In this document: positions 11,686 through 23,806 of the stretch, piece by piece
Position numbering within the stretch: position 1 is the first letter of the stretch
Layout: the number at the start of each line of letters is the position of its first letter
NCBI GenBank assembly: GCA_963921425.1
Contig: OY992840.1
Span: 9,612,501 to 9,676,500, forward strand
Source of the DNA: Dryas octopetala
Lineage: Eukaryota; Streptophyta; Magnoliopsida; Rosales; Rosaceae
Direction: 5' to 3'
DNA: 64,000 nucleotides
Made by a program: the position numbers and the translations under genes
Notes under the pieces: generated by a model
Databases searched by the model: none
What the model was told of the DNA's origin: nothing
The model's input: only the letters and a program-made list of their open reading frames with translations

Positions 11686-12880
11686 ATAAGTTCTATGGGG
11701 GTTTTAGGAGAGTTTCTAGATGGTGAGGAGTTTAGGCAAATCTTTTATGTAGTTGGGGGCTTAAAATTAAGCACTAAAAAAATAAAAGAATAGGTTTAAC
11801 AAAGTTTTATGTTTTGAGGCCCCCAAACTTAAATTCTACCTCATTATTTTGGATGGAAGATGGGCTCTTGTCCAAGCTGATAGAGATACTTATTTGAGTA
11901 TTAATTCTAAAATGAAACCTAAATTCTACCTCTACCATGTGTCTATACATCATCCTAGTTTACTTCAAAAGTCCTAACAATAAAAACCTACATGTATAGA
12001 GATTCTTTAGAGACCAAATTGACAATTGAAAATGATCAACCTACTAACACATAGTCAACAGCTCAGGTAGTAAGCGGCCTAATTGCATGGGCAAAAAAAT
12101 GGTTTTCACAGGTCTTGGCCCCTTGGCCCCTTGGACTCTAGGACCATCTAACCTAAGATTCATCCAAAAACAAAATCACAGGTTGTCCACCAAATTGTAA
12201 TTATACAAAATCATAATTGATGAATAATTGATATGATTAAATTATATTAATAATGTTTTATTTTTTTTTTCTCACAATGGTGATATGTAACACACCAATA
12301 CTAGTCGCTGACTTTGTTGTTAGTTTAACCTTATTAAGATGCTATTGTAATTTACTGTATAAGGCCAAATTATGATTGTGTCCGATTGTTATTTTCTTTT
12401 TTTTTTAATCTAAAATATTTTATTTATTTTCTCACGTGTTTTTATACCCCTTGTGTATTTATTTTATTGAAAAAATTGTACTTTATAGAGCAAAGTCGAA
12501 AAATTTGACGAAATTAAGTGAATTAAAATATTAGTAAACTATAATACTAAAATTGAAACAATTAAAACTATAACGGCAAAAAAAAAAAATATTGTAAGTA
12601 CTTTAATGGCAAAAAAAAAAAACTATAAGTACTTTAGTGAAACTTGCCAAAATTAAAAGTAACAAAACCATAGTTTAACCTTTACTACAAGAACAATATC
12701 AATGAACAAAGGTTATGTAAAATTGTAAACTAGTAGTGGCTAAGCATAGTAGTTTAACTTATGTTGTTGGGAGATACAAGTTGGGAGTTGGGACTTAAGG
12801 AGTTGGAACTTGGAAGAATCTGAAATTTACACATGAAAGTACAGATGAGGGTTTTGTGCACCAATTACATTGAGCCACAT
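11686..12880. other. Intergenic, AT-rich, no gene seen
   Basis: I see no coding potential. There are short A-runs and a near-duplicate pair at 12560-12650 in which a 12-15 base A-run follows GGCA, with TATTGTAAGTACTTTA and CTATAAGTACTTTAGTG beside the runs. Part may be distal upstream DNA of the KASIII gene. Confidence 0.45.
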
Positions 12881-12899
12881 AACCAATGAAGAGAAGTCA

Positions 12900-13071
12900 A
12901 AGTTATAAATACTACACTTTCTTTGGTTGTATGATTTGCATCAAGCTCCCTCTTCAGTATTTCCCATTACCCATTAGATTTGTATACAAAACAAATCATC
13001 TTGGAAAGTGGGGAAGCGAAACATTGCATCACTGTCTCTCTCCCGGACCTGCTAATAACTTGTGAGAGAAA

Positions 13072-13112
<41 letters not shown>

Positions 13113-13411
13113 TTGATAGCATTGGAGTTTTCTCAAATTGGGTTTGACGTAATCGCCCATATTTATTGGTTTATTTTTTAAATTTTTTTCTCCATCTTAC
13201 TTTGGACCCTCCGAAGAAAGAAGGGTCTTCGAAGCCATTGTCTCTCTGTCTCCGCCTGACCTACTGATCTTTTCCTCTCATGGGTTTGGTTTACTCCACT
13301 CATTGCATGCTTCTGTTCTCATATATTAGCTGAAGATCTTGGCTTTCAATCTCTCTGGGTTTGCAGTTTGCATAGCTCTGCATCTTACTTGTTATAGAGC
13401 TGTAGGTGTAA
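12900..13411 (+). promoter_or_regulatory. Core promoter and 5' leader of the KASIII gene
   Basis: A TATA box (TATAAAT, 12904-12910) lies about 500 bases before the ATG. It is followed by a CT-rich leader, a (GA)n microsatellite at about 13075-13107, and another pyrimidine-rich stretch. A start of transcription near 12935 would give a roughly 475-base leader. A leader intron cannot be ruled out. GA/CT repeats in plant 5' leaders are common and may bind GAGA-type factors. Confidence 0.55.
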
Positions 13412-16269
13412 ATGGCCAATACATCTGGGTTCTTCACTACTCCGTCAGTTCCAAGCCTGAGGGGAAAGGTTCAGCCTTCAATAGGCATTTTTGGATCTGG
13501 GTTTCGCTCCCCTGAGGGAATCTCCAAGAGGGTATTCTGCTCCAGCAACATTGAAGGCGCAGTTTCCCCTTCCGTACCTAGAGCACCGAGGTGAGTTCAG
13601 TTCCAATTTTCTTTTGGTAATTTAGCCCCTTATTGAGTTATTGTTTCATATATTGGGTTATGGTTTATAGTTGTGTTTTTCTTTTTTGGAATGTTGTGAA
13701 CCTTGTTTGAGGAATACTGGTTGAGTTTTGATTTATGATCTTTGTTTGGAAGACTTATGACAGCATTTAATCAAAATAATGTTTTCTGGATTTAAGTGCA
13801 AATTTTCATTATGTCCTTGTGGCTTTACTCGATTTTTTTTAATAATATGATTATTGTATCAGAGCTCATGGGTGACATGTCATTGCATAGGCACTTATGT
13901 TTGAAGGGATGGAGATTAGATTCTCAAATAGTTATCTTTTTAGTGTATGAACTTTGTACATTTCATTTATTTCTGACTTGTAAGCTTCTCATGATGCTTA
14001 TGAGCTAAAATTCTCTGTTACCTGCTTTCCTGTATAGAGCTTTGTAAATACTTTTTGAGTTACGATGAGCAAGAGGTTATCTAAACTTTGACTTATGAAG
14101 AACTGAGTTCAATGCAAGATTACTTTACCTCATGCCCCAGTTTGTTGGATATTTTTAGTAGTCTTTTGCATGCAAGATTCAAGAACACATAATTTTGCAA
14201 CAAACTTAAGAAGTACTGATTCTAGTTCTACTGAAGTAATTGCTAAGAGTCAGTAATGACCAAATATTCACATCTAATGAAACATAAGGTGTATCAGTTC
14301 CCTGGTTATTTAATCATTTGGAGTCCTGTGGCTGAAAAAAAAAAATCATTTGGAGTCCTATTTGAGGTACAACTAAGTTCAAGAGTCTTTCACTGATGTA
14401 AATCAGTTTGTGGCATGAGCTTCCTAGCTTATCCAGCATCTCTATTGATTTCTGCTAGAAGTGTTTAGAGTTAATTAAACTTAGTCCTTTTGCTCTCTAG
14501 CTATATTCTTTAATGGCTTGGAAAAGGGTCCTAAATGTAGAATATAACCAAATTACTTTACTTTCTTTATTAAATTCCTGATGCATTGGTTGAATTTTAC
14601 CTGAATGAGTTGGTTATTTTATCTGTTTCGTTAAAAAAAAAAAATTGATTCCTATCAATGGCTTATGACGTAGGACGAGGCATTCAAAATTTTTCCTCTT
14701 GTGTCTAATGATATCTTTCTTGGTAAAAAATTAGGTCAGGTTGGAGTTTGGTCAAGACTCTGTGTTCTATGTAATAAACTGGCCATGGGCCACTGTTAAT
14801 TGTATTGTGGTTTAATGGAGTAAGAGTTCAAGTTAGTAAATTAATCTGAATGATCTTAAATTTATTCACTGTTCCCATGCTCGAAAAATATATTTTTACA
14901 GGCTTGTCAGTAAAGGCTGTAAGTTAGTTGGATGTGGCTCGGCGGTACCCAGTCTTAAGATTTCGAATGATGATCTTGCAAAAGTAGTAGACACTAATGA
15001 TGAATGGATATCTGTTCGCACTGGAATTCGTAATCGACGAGTGCTTTCAGGTCAGTTCATACTTACTTTGCATGATATTATCATAAATTTAGCTGTGAGC
15101 AGTTTTGGGTGGTTAGCATGCGGTGAGCCTCTTGATTAGAATGTGCATTGTAAAAGCTTAAACTTAGAGTACTTGCAGTGCAAGTGCACTGCATGATTGG
15201 TGATATGTTTGACAACAGTAAACTATCTGAGGCGGCATTGCTTGCTTGAAGGCTTGAAGCTGAGTCTCTTGATTATCATGCTTAAACTTATGGGAAGGCC
15301 GCTCAGCTTGATGAGTCTGAGATCACCTAGGATCAGCTTGGCTTAACTAGCTTCTTGTATGACCCTTTTTATCTGTCCCTGTTGAACAATATCTGTTATA
15401 TTGTTATTTTGGCTTCACCAATGCTATTTAGACAACTAAAATGATAAAGGTTATGGTGGGATTTGACCTAGTTGATTTTGCTAGTGTAAGATGTGTAAGA
15501 GGGGTATTCTCATGGCGTTTGTGCTGGATTTTCAATGTTTTTACATTTCATATTCACATTATATTTTATACGACTCTATGTTTTTTCTGGTGATCATGTC
15601 TATGGCGTGCTGGATATTTTAAGTTACCTTTTCACTATGATGACATCCTCATAAATTGATAGGTTCTAATTTTCCATTTCTATTACAGGAAAAGAGAACC
15701 TTGCAGTGTTAGCAGCAGAGGCAGCAGTTAAAGCTCTTGAGATGGCAAAGGTTGATCCTGATGATGTGGACCTAATCTTGATGTGCACATCTACACCTGA
15801 TGACCTTTTTGGTTGTGCTCCTCAGGTATATAGATCATTGGATGGTATATCCTATATCTGGATTGGTCAGGTGAAACATATGAAGGATAGTGCTTCTTAG
15901 TAGTGTGTAACTATAAGATACTTTTGTCAATTCTGGATTTATTTCTATTATTTTTGTTATCTATGATTTGTGGGCTGCATAAATATTTAGGTACTGAAGA
16001 AATTTTCCACTGTTTAGGGTTTAATTTATATATGTTATCTTCAAGTTGATATTGCTAAGATCATCTCTCATATATTAAAGAATAGAAAAAAAAAATCGAA
16101 AAGATCATTGCTTTACTTTCTTGGAAAGGGGTTCTACTGTGATAGATTTAGATTTCTTGCCTCCTTGTGGGCGTCTTTGTCTAAGCACTTCAGGAATACT
16201 CCCTTCAGTGATTCACCTTGACTGGACTGGAGTTTTGTACTAACTGTGGCATGCTTGTTTCGTTTTGTT

Positions 16270-16313
<44 letters not shown>

Positions 16314-18919
16314 CTGAGTGTGGCTTTGCTTGTTTTGTTTTAGTTGACTCTTATGGATGGACTTCTTGTCCATCCCCTTTTGTACTTTGTTTTCTCTCTT
16401 TCTATAGAATGCTCATTTTCTATAAAAGAAAAGGCTTCATGCACAAACTGAGTTATGGGTATGTGTTAGAAAAAAAATTATATGTATAAAGTTATTTGCA
16501 TCTGAGATTCTGATGTTATGGATATTAAATCTTAATTGAGTTTTATGTTATCATACTTGGCACTTGGGAACTTCAGTTGAGTGATTTGCTCAAATAGTTA
16601 TTATTTTTTCTGAAGTTTAAAATATTTACTTTGTTTCCTCATTTGACAAGTATATGACACGTAGACTCTCTTACCTCTAAGGCTATAACTTTGTCAAATC
16701 TCTAGTTTTTGCGTAGGCCTTGATTATCTAAGTCAAGCATTAGTATGGAGGCCTTGTTGCTTGAACTCAAGTATTGCTTCTAGCCTCAACTAGAGATTGA
16801 CTACCCTCATTCAGGTCAATTTGTATAGGTTCTAGAAGCCTTCAGTGTAGCATAACTAGAAATCCTTAATTCTCAACTTGGTTCTTGATACCCTTTCTTT
16901 ACCAGCCTACAACAATATCCCAAGAACCTCCCTAACTATTCTTCAATCTAATTGAGCTAGCTTGACATCTGTTCAAGAAAGTGAGCTTGTATTGCCTTGT
17001 TAATCTGATTATTGTGTAGGCTTTTAACTTCTTTAACCTTAGCAGTGCCTCTGGTATGTTCTACTTTAATAATTCTTCAAAGCTGGGATGACTTTTAAAA
17101 ACTGTAGCATCTTTTATCTTTTTAGTTATTTTCTCTATTTCCCTGTAAGTTTTTATGTTGATTAAGCTATTTTATTAAGATAAGCTAAATATAAACAGTA
17201 GTTGAGCTTCACATTTTAATAAATGCACTAAAAATTTCCACTGCCTGAGTGCTTATGTTGATCTATTCAATAAAGTAACTGCTGTTATATTGTAATTTCA
17301 GGTTCAAAAAGCAATTGGCTGCAAAAGCAACCCTTTGTCTTACGATATTACAGCTGCCTGTAGTGGATTTGTGTTGGGTCTAGTATCAGCTGCTTGTCAC
17401 ATTAGAGGTAACAAATCGGTCTACTTTTCTGTAAGGAGGCCACTGTTACTTCCATGTTTAATTGATTAAACTGTAATGCGCAAACTACAGGAGGTGGATT
17501 CAAAAATGTTCTAGTTATTGGGGCTGATGCTCTTTCTCGATTTGTTGACTGGACCGATAGAGGAACCTGTATTCTCTTTGGGGATGCTGCTGGGGCTGTA
17601 TTAGTACAGGTGTCCTTCTGTGCTTATTGAGTTTATGACATATCTAGCATGTACTAGTTTTCTAGATAAGGGTGGTGGGTTCCTCTCTCCTTTTGGCTTT
17701 GAACTTTGCATTATTTGGCCGCAAGCTCTGCCTCCTTCAATGTCAGAAATTCAGAATTGATAAGTTTAATTTATAGTGGACCTTCCATTGCCAGTCATGT
17801 TAGTAAATGAATTACCAGTAAGCAATAAATTTTGTTCCCCATATTTGACATTGCAATAATTTTGTAGGCCTGTGACACCGATGAGGATTTCTTACTTGGT
17901 TTTGATGTGAATAGTGATGGTGACGGCAACAGGTAAGTTTTTCCTGTATCTCTGTTTTATTTTTATCTTTACCTTCTTATCAAGTGCAATATTTTAAGGT
18001 TTTCATGCTGCTTGTGACTGGCCACTTCTCTTATTGCAATATTCTTTTCTCTCTGATACGTGATTGATCACTCTCTCTTATTGCAGACATCTAAATGCCA
18101 CCTTCAAAGGAAGTGAAACAGATAATGAGTTGGGTTCTAATGGTTCAGTCTTAGGCTTCCCTCCAAGACACTCTTCATATTCTTGCATTCAAATGAATGG
18201 CAAAGAGGTCTTTCGCTTTGCTTGCCGATCTGTGCCACAGTCAATTGAGTCTTCCCTTGCAAAGGCTGGTCTCCCTGCATCTAGCATTGATTGGTTACTG
18301 CTCCATCAGGTATGACGAGTCCACCAGGGGCTTTTTCTGGTTGAATGATTTCTCTACTCTTCTGTCAATTATAATAACTGATATGTCATTCTAACTACTA
18401 GATTTTACCCACATTATGTCTAATTCAAGGAAATATTTTAAGGTGGAAAAATATACATATCTAATTCTTGATTTCCAAAACTTTACCGGCTGGTTGGTGA
18501 ATTAAACTGGTACAAGTACAAGAGTAATGCTTAGTTTTTCTTTTTCTTCATCAATAATGGAAGTTCACCCAAAATAGTTATTTAAAGTAACTTCTTCGAA
18601 ACCTAAGGTTTTTCAAGGTTAACAAGCATAACATTGTACCTAGTGTTCTGATAATGGTGATGGGTGATGGGTTATATAACCGAGATAACCAATGCAGGCA
18701 AACCAGAGGATCATTGATGCAGTTGCTACTCGCATGGAAATCCCATCAGAACAGGTCATTTCAAATTTGGCAAACTACGGTAACACAAGCGCTGCTTCCA
18801 TTCCTTTGGCATTGGATGAATTTGTGAGAAGTGGGAAGGTGAAACCAGGCCATACCATAGCAGCTGCAGGCTTTGGAGCAGGTCTGACTTGGGGTTCTGC
18901 TATTTTAAGATGGGGTTGA
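13412..18919 (+). CDS. KASIII: Beta-ketoacyl-[acyl-carrier-protein] synthase III, chloroplastic
   Basis: Eight exons, 13412-13590, 14902-15050, 15689-15825, 17302-17407, 17491-17609, 17868-17932, 18087-18309 and 18698-18919, splice with GT-AG borders and consistent phases to 399 aa. The first about 60 residues are rich in Ser, Pro and basic residues, as in a plastid transit peptide. The catalytic triad is visible: Cys in [12 protein letters not shown], His in LLLHQANQRI and Asn in [20 protein letters not shown] condenses acetyl-CoA with malonyl-ACP to start fatty acid synthesis in plastids. The FabH-type glycine-rich end [16 protein letters not shown] is present. Length and exon layout are as expected, and no frame break or missing catalytic residue is seen. 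The second intron-exon joint splits an Arg codon. A 40-base T run lies in the third intron. Confidence 0.96.
16274..16313 (+). repeat. Poly-T tract of 40 bases in a KASIII intron
   Basis: Forty consecutive T residues lie in the long intron between KASIII exons 3 and 4. This could be the tail of an antisense-inserted retroposed copy or simple slippage. No adjacent element with clear ends was found. Confidence 0.9.
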
Positions 18920-19355
18920 AACCTCGTGTCTCTCCTGCCAAGATAGAGCATATCCTATGAAGAGCAGTTTTGCAATTCTTACTTCACATTGATGATGTAT
19001 TAGAAAGTTGAGAACGTTTCAGTGGCATAATCTCCATGAGCTCCCTTTTGTTTGTTTGCCTTTGTTTACTTTTTAGCTTTTGACACCCTCAATAAAAATG
19101 TATTCTTTTTCCTCAGTCCAATAAACTATTTGTTTTGAGTCATACCAGCCACAGCTAAGATAACAATTCTGGTACTTCAATGTCTGAAATGAACATTTCT
19201 CTTACTTGGTCCAAAACTAGACAGTATGGAACAAAAGATAAATTTATCTTATATAGCTGTACTGCTGTCAAAATTAGGCATGCATAAACAATTACATATA
19301 AAGGCAAAACTCAAGTCATTGAAGAGAATTTGGATTTCTGACCCAAAAAAAAAGG

Positions 19356-20708
19356 TCATTGAACAGAAAGTTGAACTTTGGACTTGATCCTCTGCAAGAC
19401 ACCCTCAATTGCAATGTCAAAAGCATCTTTGGTGGCTCTTAAACCCATTGAACTTCCATGCTTCCTATACAGAATCCTTGGTATGAACTCCAACACTCTC
19501 TCCCTCATTCTCCTGACTTTAGCTCTTGGCATGTTCCTAAGCACATCCAAAATCCTTGTGTCCTTGAACACCACATCCTCCTTTTGTATGAACACCGAGA
19601 AGGCCCCGTACTGATCCTCCGGCAAGTGCCAGCCGTACTGTGCCTTGGCGCAAGAGTCCTCAAAGAAAACCGGAATGCAGCCGGCGAGAATGCTATCAAA
19701 GGTGGACCGCCGAGTCGGGGTGTCCCCTGGGGGCTGCAAGCAGAAGCTGGCCTGCAGCATTGGTTTCATGAAGCGAATTGGGTCATGCTCACATATCCCA
19801 TTTGAGCAGTCCACAATGTGACACAACTTGTTGTAGCCACCAGCACTACCATAAAACCCATTCCCAAAATTGCGTGTTGCATTATTGTTGGTTACATTCT
19901 GACACTCATTCCTAATGCTCCGCCGTATGTTGGGAGCATTCCCCACCCCGCCGCCACCCGCAAACAACATTAGCGTGCTACGTTTGGACCTCCTCACCCT
20001 CTGCACCCAGCTGTCCAACAGAGCCAAATTAGGAGGGTGAAACGACGTCGGATAAGGCACGGCGTGCTCCTGCCAAGGCCAGGCACGTGACTCCACCGTC
20101 AAAGCAGTGAGATTATAGAACTGGGGCAGTTCCAGAAACGAAGTGCCCCACAAAGGTGGGTTGTTCCCCAACGGCTGAGAGAAATCCCAGGCGGGTCGGG
20201 CCATGACCAGGAAATGGTCGTGACCCATGACCCGATTCCACAACTCCGGCGCGTCCTGGGTCAAGAAATTGTACAGACTGAGGCCCTGATCGGCGCTGGA
20301 GTTGTAGTCCGGGCCGTAGAGGTAGCGGAGGGCGTCGATGCCGGCGTAGTAGGGAAGGTAGACGGCGTTGGCCTTTTGGGGATCTGAGGTCAGACATGGG
20401 TACTCGAGGATCCGACGGTGGAAGATGAGCTCCAGCATTAGCGGGTCGGTTCGGTACCAGCTGTGGGAGAGGTTGTGGGTCTTTTGGCCCAGCCCGTGGT
20501 TGGCCAAGTAGGGGCACAAGTCGTCCAACAGTGGGTACACCGAGCAGTTGGAGAGGAGATCCAGGTTGAACTGCGACGGCAGCCGTCGGATGTGGATCCA
20601 ACGGCCCGTGCAGTCTGATGGGTTTGTGGTGTCGGATTCAGAAGTTGTTTTTGTCAATCCTATGAAAAACAAGAAGATTAGTAAAGTGGACTTGAACAAG
20701 GCCATCAT
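19356..20708 (-). CDS. GT47 exostosin-family glycosyltransferase (xyloglucan galactosyltransferase MUR3/GT19-like)
   Basis: An intronless frame of 450 aa. Residues about 5-20 form a hydrophobic signal anchor (STLLIFLFFIGL), as in a Golgi type II membrane protein. Family landmarks are RIHIRRLPSQFN-like early sequence (here IHIRRLPSQFN), VYLPYYAGIDALRY, HDHFLVMARPAWDF, LMLFAGGGG and the donor-binding block FCLQPPGDTPTRRSTFDSILAGCIPVFF split over residues 330-360. Plant GT47 subfamily A members add galactose or related sugars to xyloglucan side chains. This protein resembles the group containing MUR3 and its GT11-GT20 paralogues. The exact acceptor cannot be read from sequence. Two in-frame ATGs lie next to each other at the start; the first is used. 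No defects are seen. Confidence 0.88.
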   Translation of the reverse strand: MMALFKSTLLIFLFFIGLTKTTSESDTTNPSDCTGRWIHIRRLPSQFNLDLLSNCSVYPLLDDLCPYLANHGLGQKTHNLSHSWYRTDPLMLELIFHRRILEYPCLTSDPQKANAVYLPYYAGIDALRYLYGPDYNSSADQGLSLYNFLTQDAPELWNRVMGHDHFLVMARPAWDFSQPLGNNPPLWGTSFLELPQFYNLTALTVESRAWPWQEHAVPYPTSFHPPNLALLDSWVQRVRRSKRSTLMLFAGGGGVGNAPNIRRSIRNECQNVTNNNATRNFGNGFYGSAGGYNKLCHIVDCSNGICEHDPIRFMKPMLQASFCLQPPGDTPTRRSTFDSILAGCIPVFFEDSCAKAQYGWHLPEDQYGAFSVFIQKEDVVFKDTRILDVLRNMPRAKVRRMRERVLEFIPRILYRKHGSSMGLRATKDAFDIAIEGVLQRIKSKVQLSVQ

Positions 20709-20800
20709 GGATAGATAGATGGATGAGAGAGAGAGAAGAGAGAGAGAGAGAAGAGAGAGAAGAGAGAGAAGAAGAGAGATATGGGTTATTTATAAGAAAT
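20709..20800 (-). promoter_or_regulatory. TATA box and CT-rich leader of the GT47 gene
   Basis: On the minus strand TTATAAATAACC (20784-20795) is a good TATA box. It is followed by about 60 bases of CT/TC repeats that run almost to the ATG, visible on the plus strand as GAGAGA/AGAAGAG runs at 20725-20778. A short leader of about 50 bases follows from that spacing. Confidence 0.65.
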
Positions 20801-20829
20801 CATTGCTTTTGGCCTTTTAGGATTTGATT

Positions 20830-21257
20830 TCTATGGTGGCCACTCGGCTGCTGCTCCATGACATTATGTAATTTGGTATTTTTAACCTCCATTCACAGTT
20901 TCTCACACCATTGACAAAAGCAGCAGGAGTTGGTTTTTTTTGTTTTCACTGTTTTTTTTCTAGAAGAGAGAGAGAACTTTTTTTAACTGCATGAGTGCAT
21001 GGGTGTGGGGTGTTTGACCCGACTTTGTCGGTGGGGTGGAGGTAACGACTCGGCTAATACGGCGACGTTTAATGTCCACTTTTATGATCATATGGGCCGA
21101 AGACCACTTTGTTTGTAATAAGAAGTGAACTACGTAAGAATTAACAAAGAGTTGAAGACTAGTTCAAATCAACCGCATAGATGGCCATTACAACTTTGTT
21201 TAATATACTCATTTAATTACCAAAAAAATAAATATTCATGTTAACAACTTAACCAAA
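20830..21257. other. Upstream flank of the GT47 gene, no gene seen
   Basis: No coding frame or RNA gene is recognised. The stretch contains a short GA run near 20964 and otherwise ordinary AT-rich DNA; it is probably distal promoter sequence. Confidence 0.4.
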
Positions 21258-21595
21258 TGATGTCCGCACCTCAAATTTTAATAGATTTTAAAAATCCAAC
21301 GAAATTTAGGTATTCTCAGTTAAAATTTTAATGAATTTCATAAAAATCTAGATGTCTCAACTTGGATTTTAATGGATTCCTTAGAAATCCAAGTATTTTA
21401 AAAAATTGATGTATTTCAATGGATTTGGATGAGATTCCTTAGAAATCCAGGTATCCTAAAAAACTGATGGTTTTGGATGGAATTTAATAGATTTTTTACA
21501 CATAACAGATTCCATGCGAATTCCAGTTATTTCCTTCAAATTTTGATGAATTCTATGAATTTTAAAATTCATTAAAATCTGAGTAGGGAACACCT
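21258..21595. mobile_element. TIR-type MITE, about 340 bp
   Basis: The left part (ACCTCAAATTTTAATAGATTTT) and the reverse complement of the right part (TACTCAGATTTTAATGAATTTT) are inverted repeats of roughly 30 bases. The inside is built from variants of TGGATTCCTTAGAAATCCA-like palindromes. The flanks (CCAAAT and CCAAAAT) may be a degraded duplication. The superfamily is not assigned; ends are approximate. Confidence 0.5.
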
Positions 21596-22995
21596 TTCCA
21601 AAATGTATTGAGCCCAATATATATGTGAAGGATGAAAATTCTACTGATATTTAAAACACACCCCCACTTATATTTTTTGTATTGATGTTTTGGGATTTGG
21701 GATTTGGGTTCAAAATTCAGTATTTAAGGTTTGTCTTGGAGATATATTCAAATAGGCACCTTCAACTACGTCATTTTAGATATAAACACAATACCATTAG
21801 TAGTGGTGGAGACAATATAAAGGTTTTCGGGGCGTCAATCCCTTAAATATTTATTGTTGTTTTTAAATTGTATTTTTGTTTTAGACTTTGTTTAGAATCG
21901 ACTAGGAAATTGGTGTTGGATGTAAAAACTTAGGGAAGAAAATGATACAAACCAAAAGTGGTGATAACCAAGTTGTGTAGTGCAAGCATGTCAGATGATA
22001 GAGAAGTTGAAAGGTTGTTTGGAAGAATGAGAACTAAGAGATGGAGAGGCGCCATGAACAGAAGTTGGCAACCATGACAGTTTCATGGAGTTGTCAACAG
22101 TTTGATGGAGATAATGATAAATGAAGACAGGTGGCTATATGCCTATATGAAGGTTAAAGAATTGACACATCATGATCAATGAAATAAGCTGGAAATGTAA
22201 ATTCTCTAATTGCAAATTAAATACAAGATAATTACTGGAACATGTACTATATCGATATTCGAAAATCGGTTCAAGCCACTAAACAAGGATAATCAAATAA
22301 CAATTATACAAGACACACAATATACGTGATTCACTCACTATGGGTTATGTCCACAAAATTCTGTTTAGGGTTTCACAATAAACAAAGTGATTACAATTAA
22401 CAATGTAAAAGAGAGAGCACATAAAATTGGTAAATGAGAGATCCCTCTCGTGAATTGAAGGACCTCATGTATAATAAAAGTGAGGTTCCTCCTCTTTCAC
22501 ATTTCCATCAATATGGAATATAAGGCAACTAAGACCTAATATAACACAAACATGTGAAAAAATGGGAAAAAAAATGAAGGAATATGATTCATGTGCTAAA
22601 GCGTTAATTAACGAGAGATTTTTCAATAGGACAGTCGTGTTAGTAAAATCTCCAATGATATATTGATATGTGTGCATATTGTAATAAGCTAATGAGGCGC
22701 TCTAATGAGAGCTGACGCAATGTAGGCTCCTGCTGGGGTGTTTGTGCCCTAGCACACTAGCTCGTCTCAATTTGAGAGAACGTAGCACTATACATTTTTT
22801 GTCTCCAAAAATAAATGAATATTTGATAGATTTTTTTTTTCTTTAGTCATCAAAAAATAAAATTATAAGCAAGGGATCCTAATTCATAACGAACATTAAT
22901 TGTAATATATAAATGGTTTGGGTATATTAATAATCAAGTCGAGATTCCATTTTACCATAGCTGGAACTCAACAATTTAAGTATCAAATATTTAAA
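21596..22995. other. Intergenic, no gene seen
   Basis: AT-rich DNA without a credible open frame or RNA gene. I could not classify any repeat within it. The last nine bases (22987-22995) are the target duplication of the next element. Confidence 0.45.
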
Positions 22996-23408
22996 GAGTG
23001 AGGCTATGCAGACCATTTTTAGCTGCTGAGTTGACCACCCTAACATATTTTTTTCAATTTTTTTTTCCTATTTTACCCTTTATTGCAAAAACATGATGAA
23101 ATCACCCAGATCCATTCGGTGGTCATCTACCGAAACATCCACCAATGTTCGGCAGATAAGTGTCGAATAAATACAAATATTTCGACAGATAACTATCGAA
23201 TGCCTTTTTCATTTCCATTCGGTGGTTATCCACCGAATAATCCACCAATGTTCAGCAGATAACTGTCAAATAATCATAAATATTTCGGTAGATAACTGTC
23301 GAATGACCTGACGAACAAAATTGAAATTTTTTGTTTTAAGGGTAAAATTGAAATTTTGAAATAGGGTGGTCAACTCAGCAATTTAGGGTGGTCGAAATAG
23401 CACCGGCC
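22996..23408. mobile_element. 413-bp MULE-like MITE with internal 102-bp tandem duplication
   Basis: ATATTTAAA is repeated exactly at 22987-22995 and 23409-23417, a 9-bp target duplication. The termini share a long imperfect inverted repeat that includes GCTGAGTTGACCACCCTA, and the reverse complement of the right end gives TTGCTGAGTTGACCACCCTA. Inside, a unit starting CATTCGGTGGT is present twice (from 23114 and 23216), each made of CGGTGG..CCACCG and CGACAG/CTGTCG stem-like motifs. It has no coding capacity. Confidence 0.8.
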
Positions 23409-23725
23409 ATATTTAAATTGAATAGAAGAAAACCCTGATAAGCTTAAACTGGTAACTTTGGGCCGATAATAGATTTTACTTTTTTATGGGTTTATCAGAT
23501 TTGGTTCAACTCACATGATCCTGAATTAACTGACCCAGTCCAAGAAAGAGCGGCCCAATAAGGTTTTGAGTTTTCTTACAGAATCCAAACCCCTTTAAAT
23601 TCTCATCGTTCCTATTGCCGCCTTAAACGACGTCGCTCATCTCCTCTTCCTCCACACAACAAGAAGAAAGAAGAAACAGAAACCCAAGAACTCCCGCCAA
23701 GAATCTCCCACTTTCAGTCTCCAAG

Positions 23726-23748
23726 ATGCTGAAAGCCGTAGGTAATTA

Positions 23749-23806
<58 letters not shown>

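Noticed and set aside
16134-16489. Frames across the poly-T run in the KASIII intron
   Set aside because: Poly-Lys or poly-Phe translation of a homopolymer inside a confirmed intron.
19378-19805. Plus-strand frames opposite the GT47 gene
   Set aside because: Antisense shadows of a well-supported single-exon gene.
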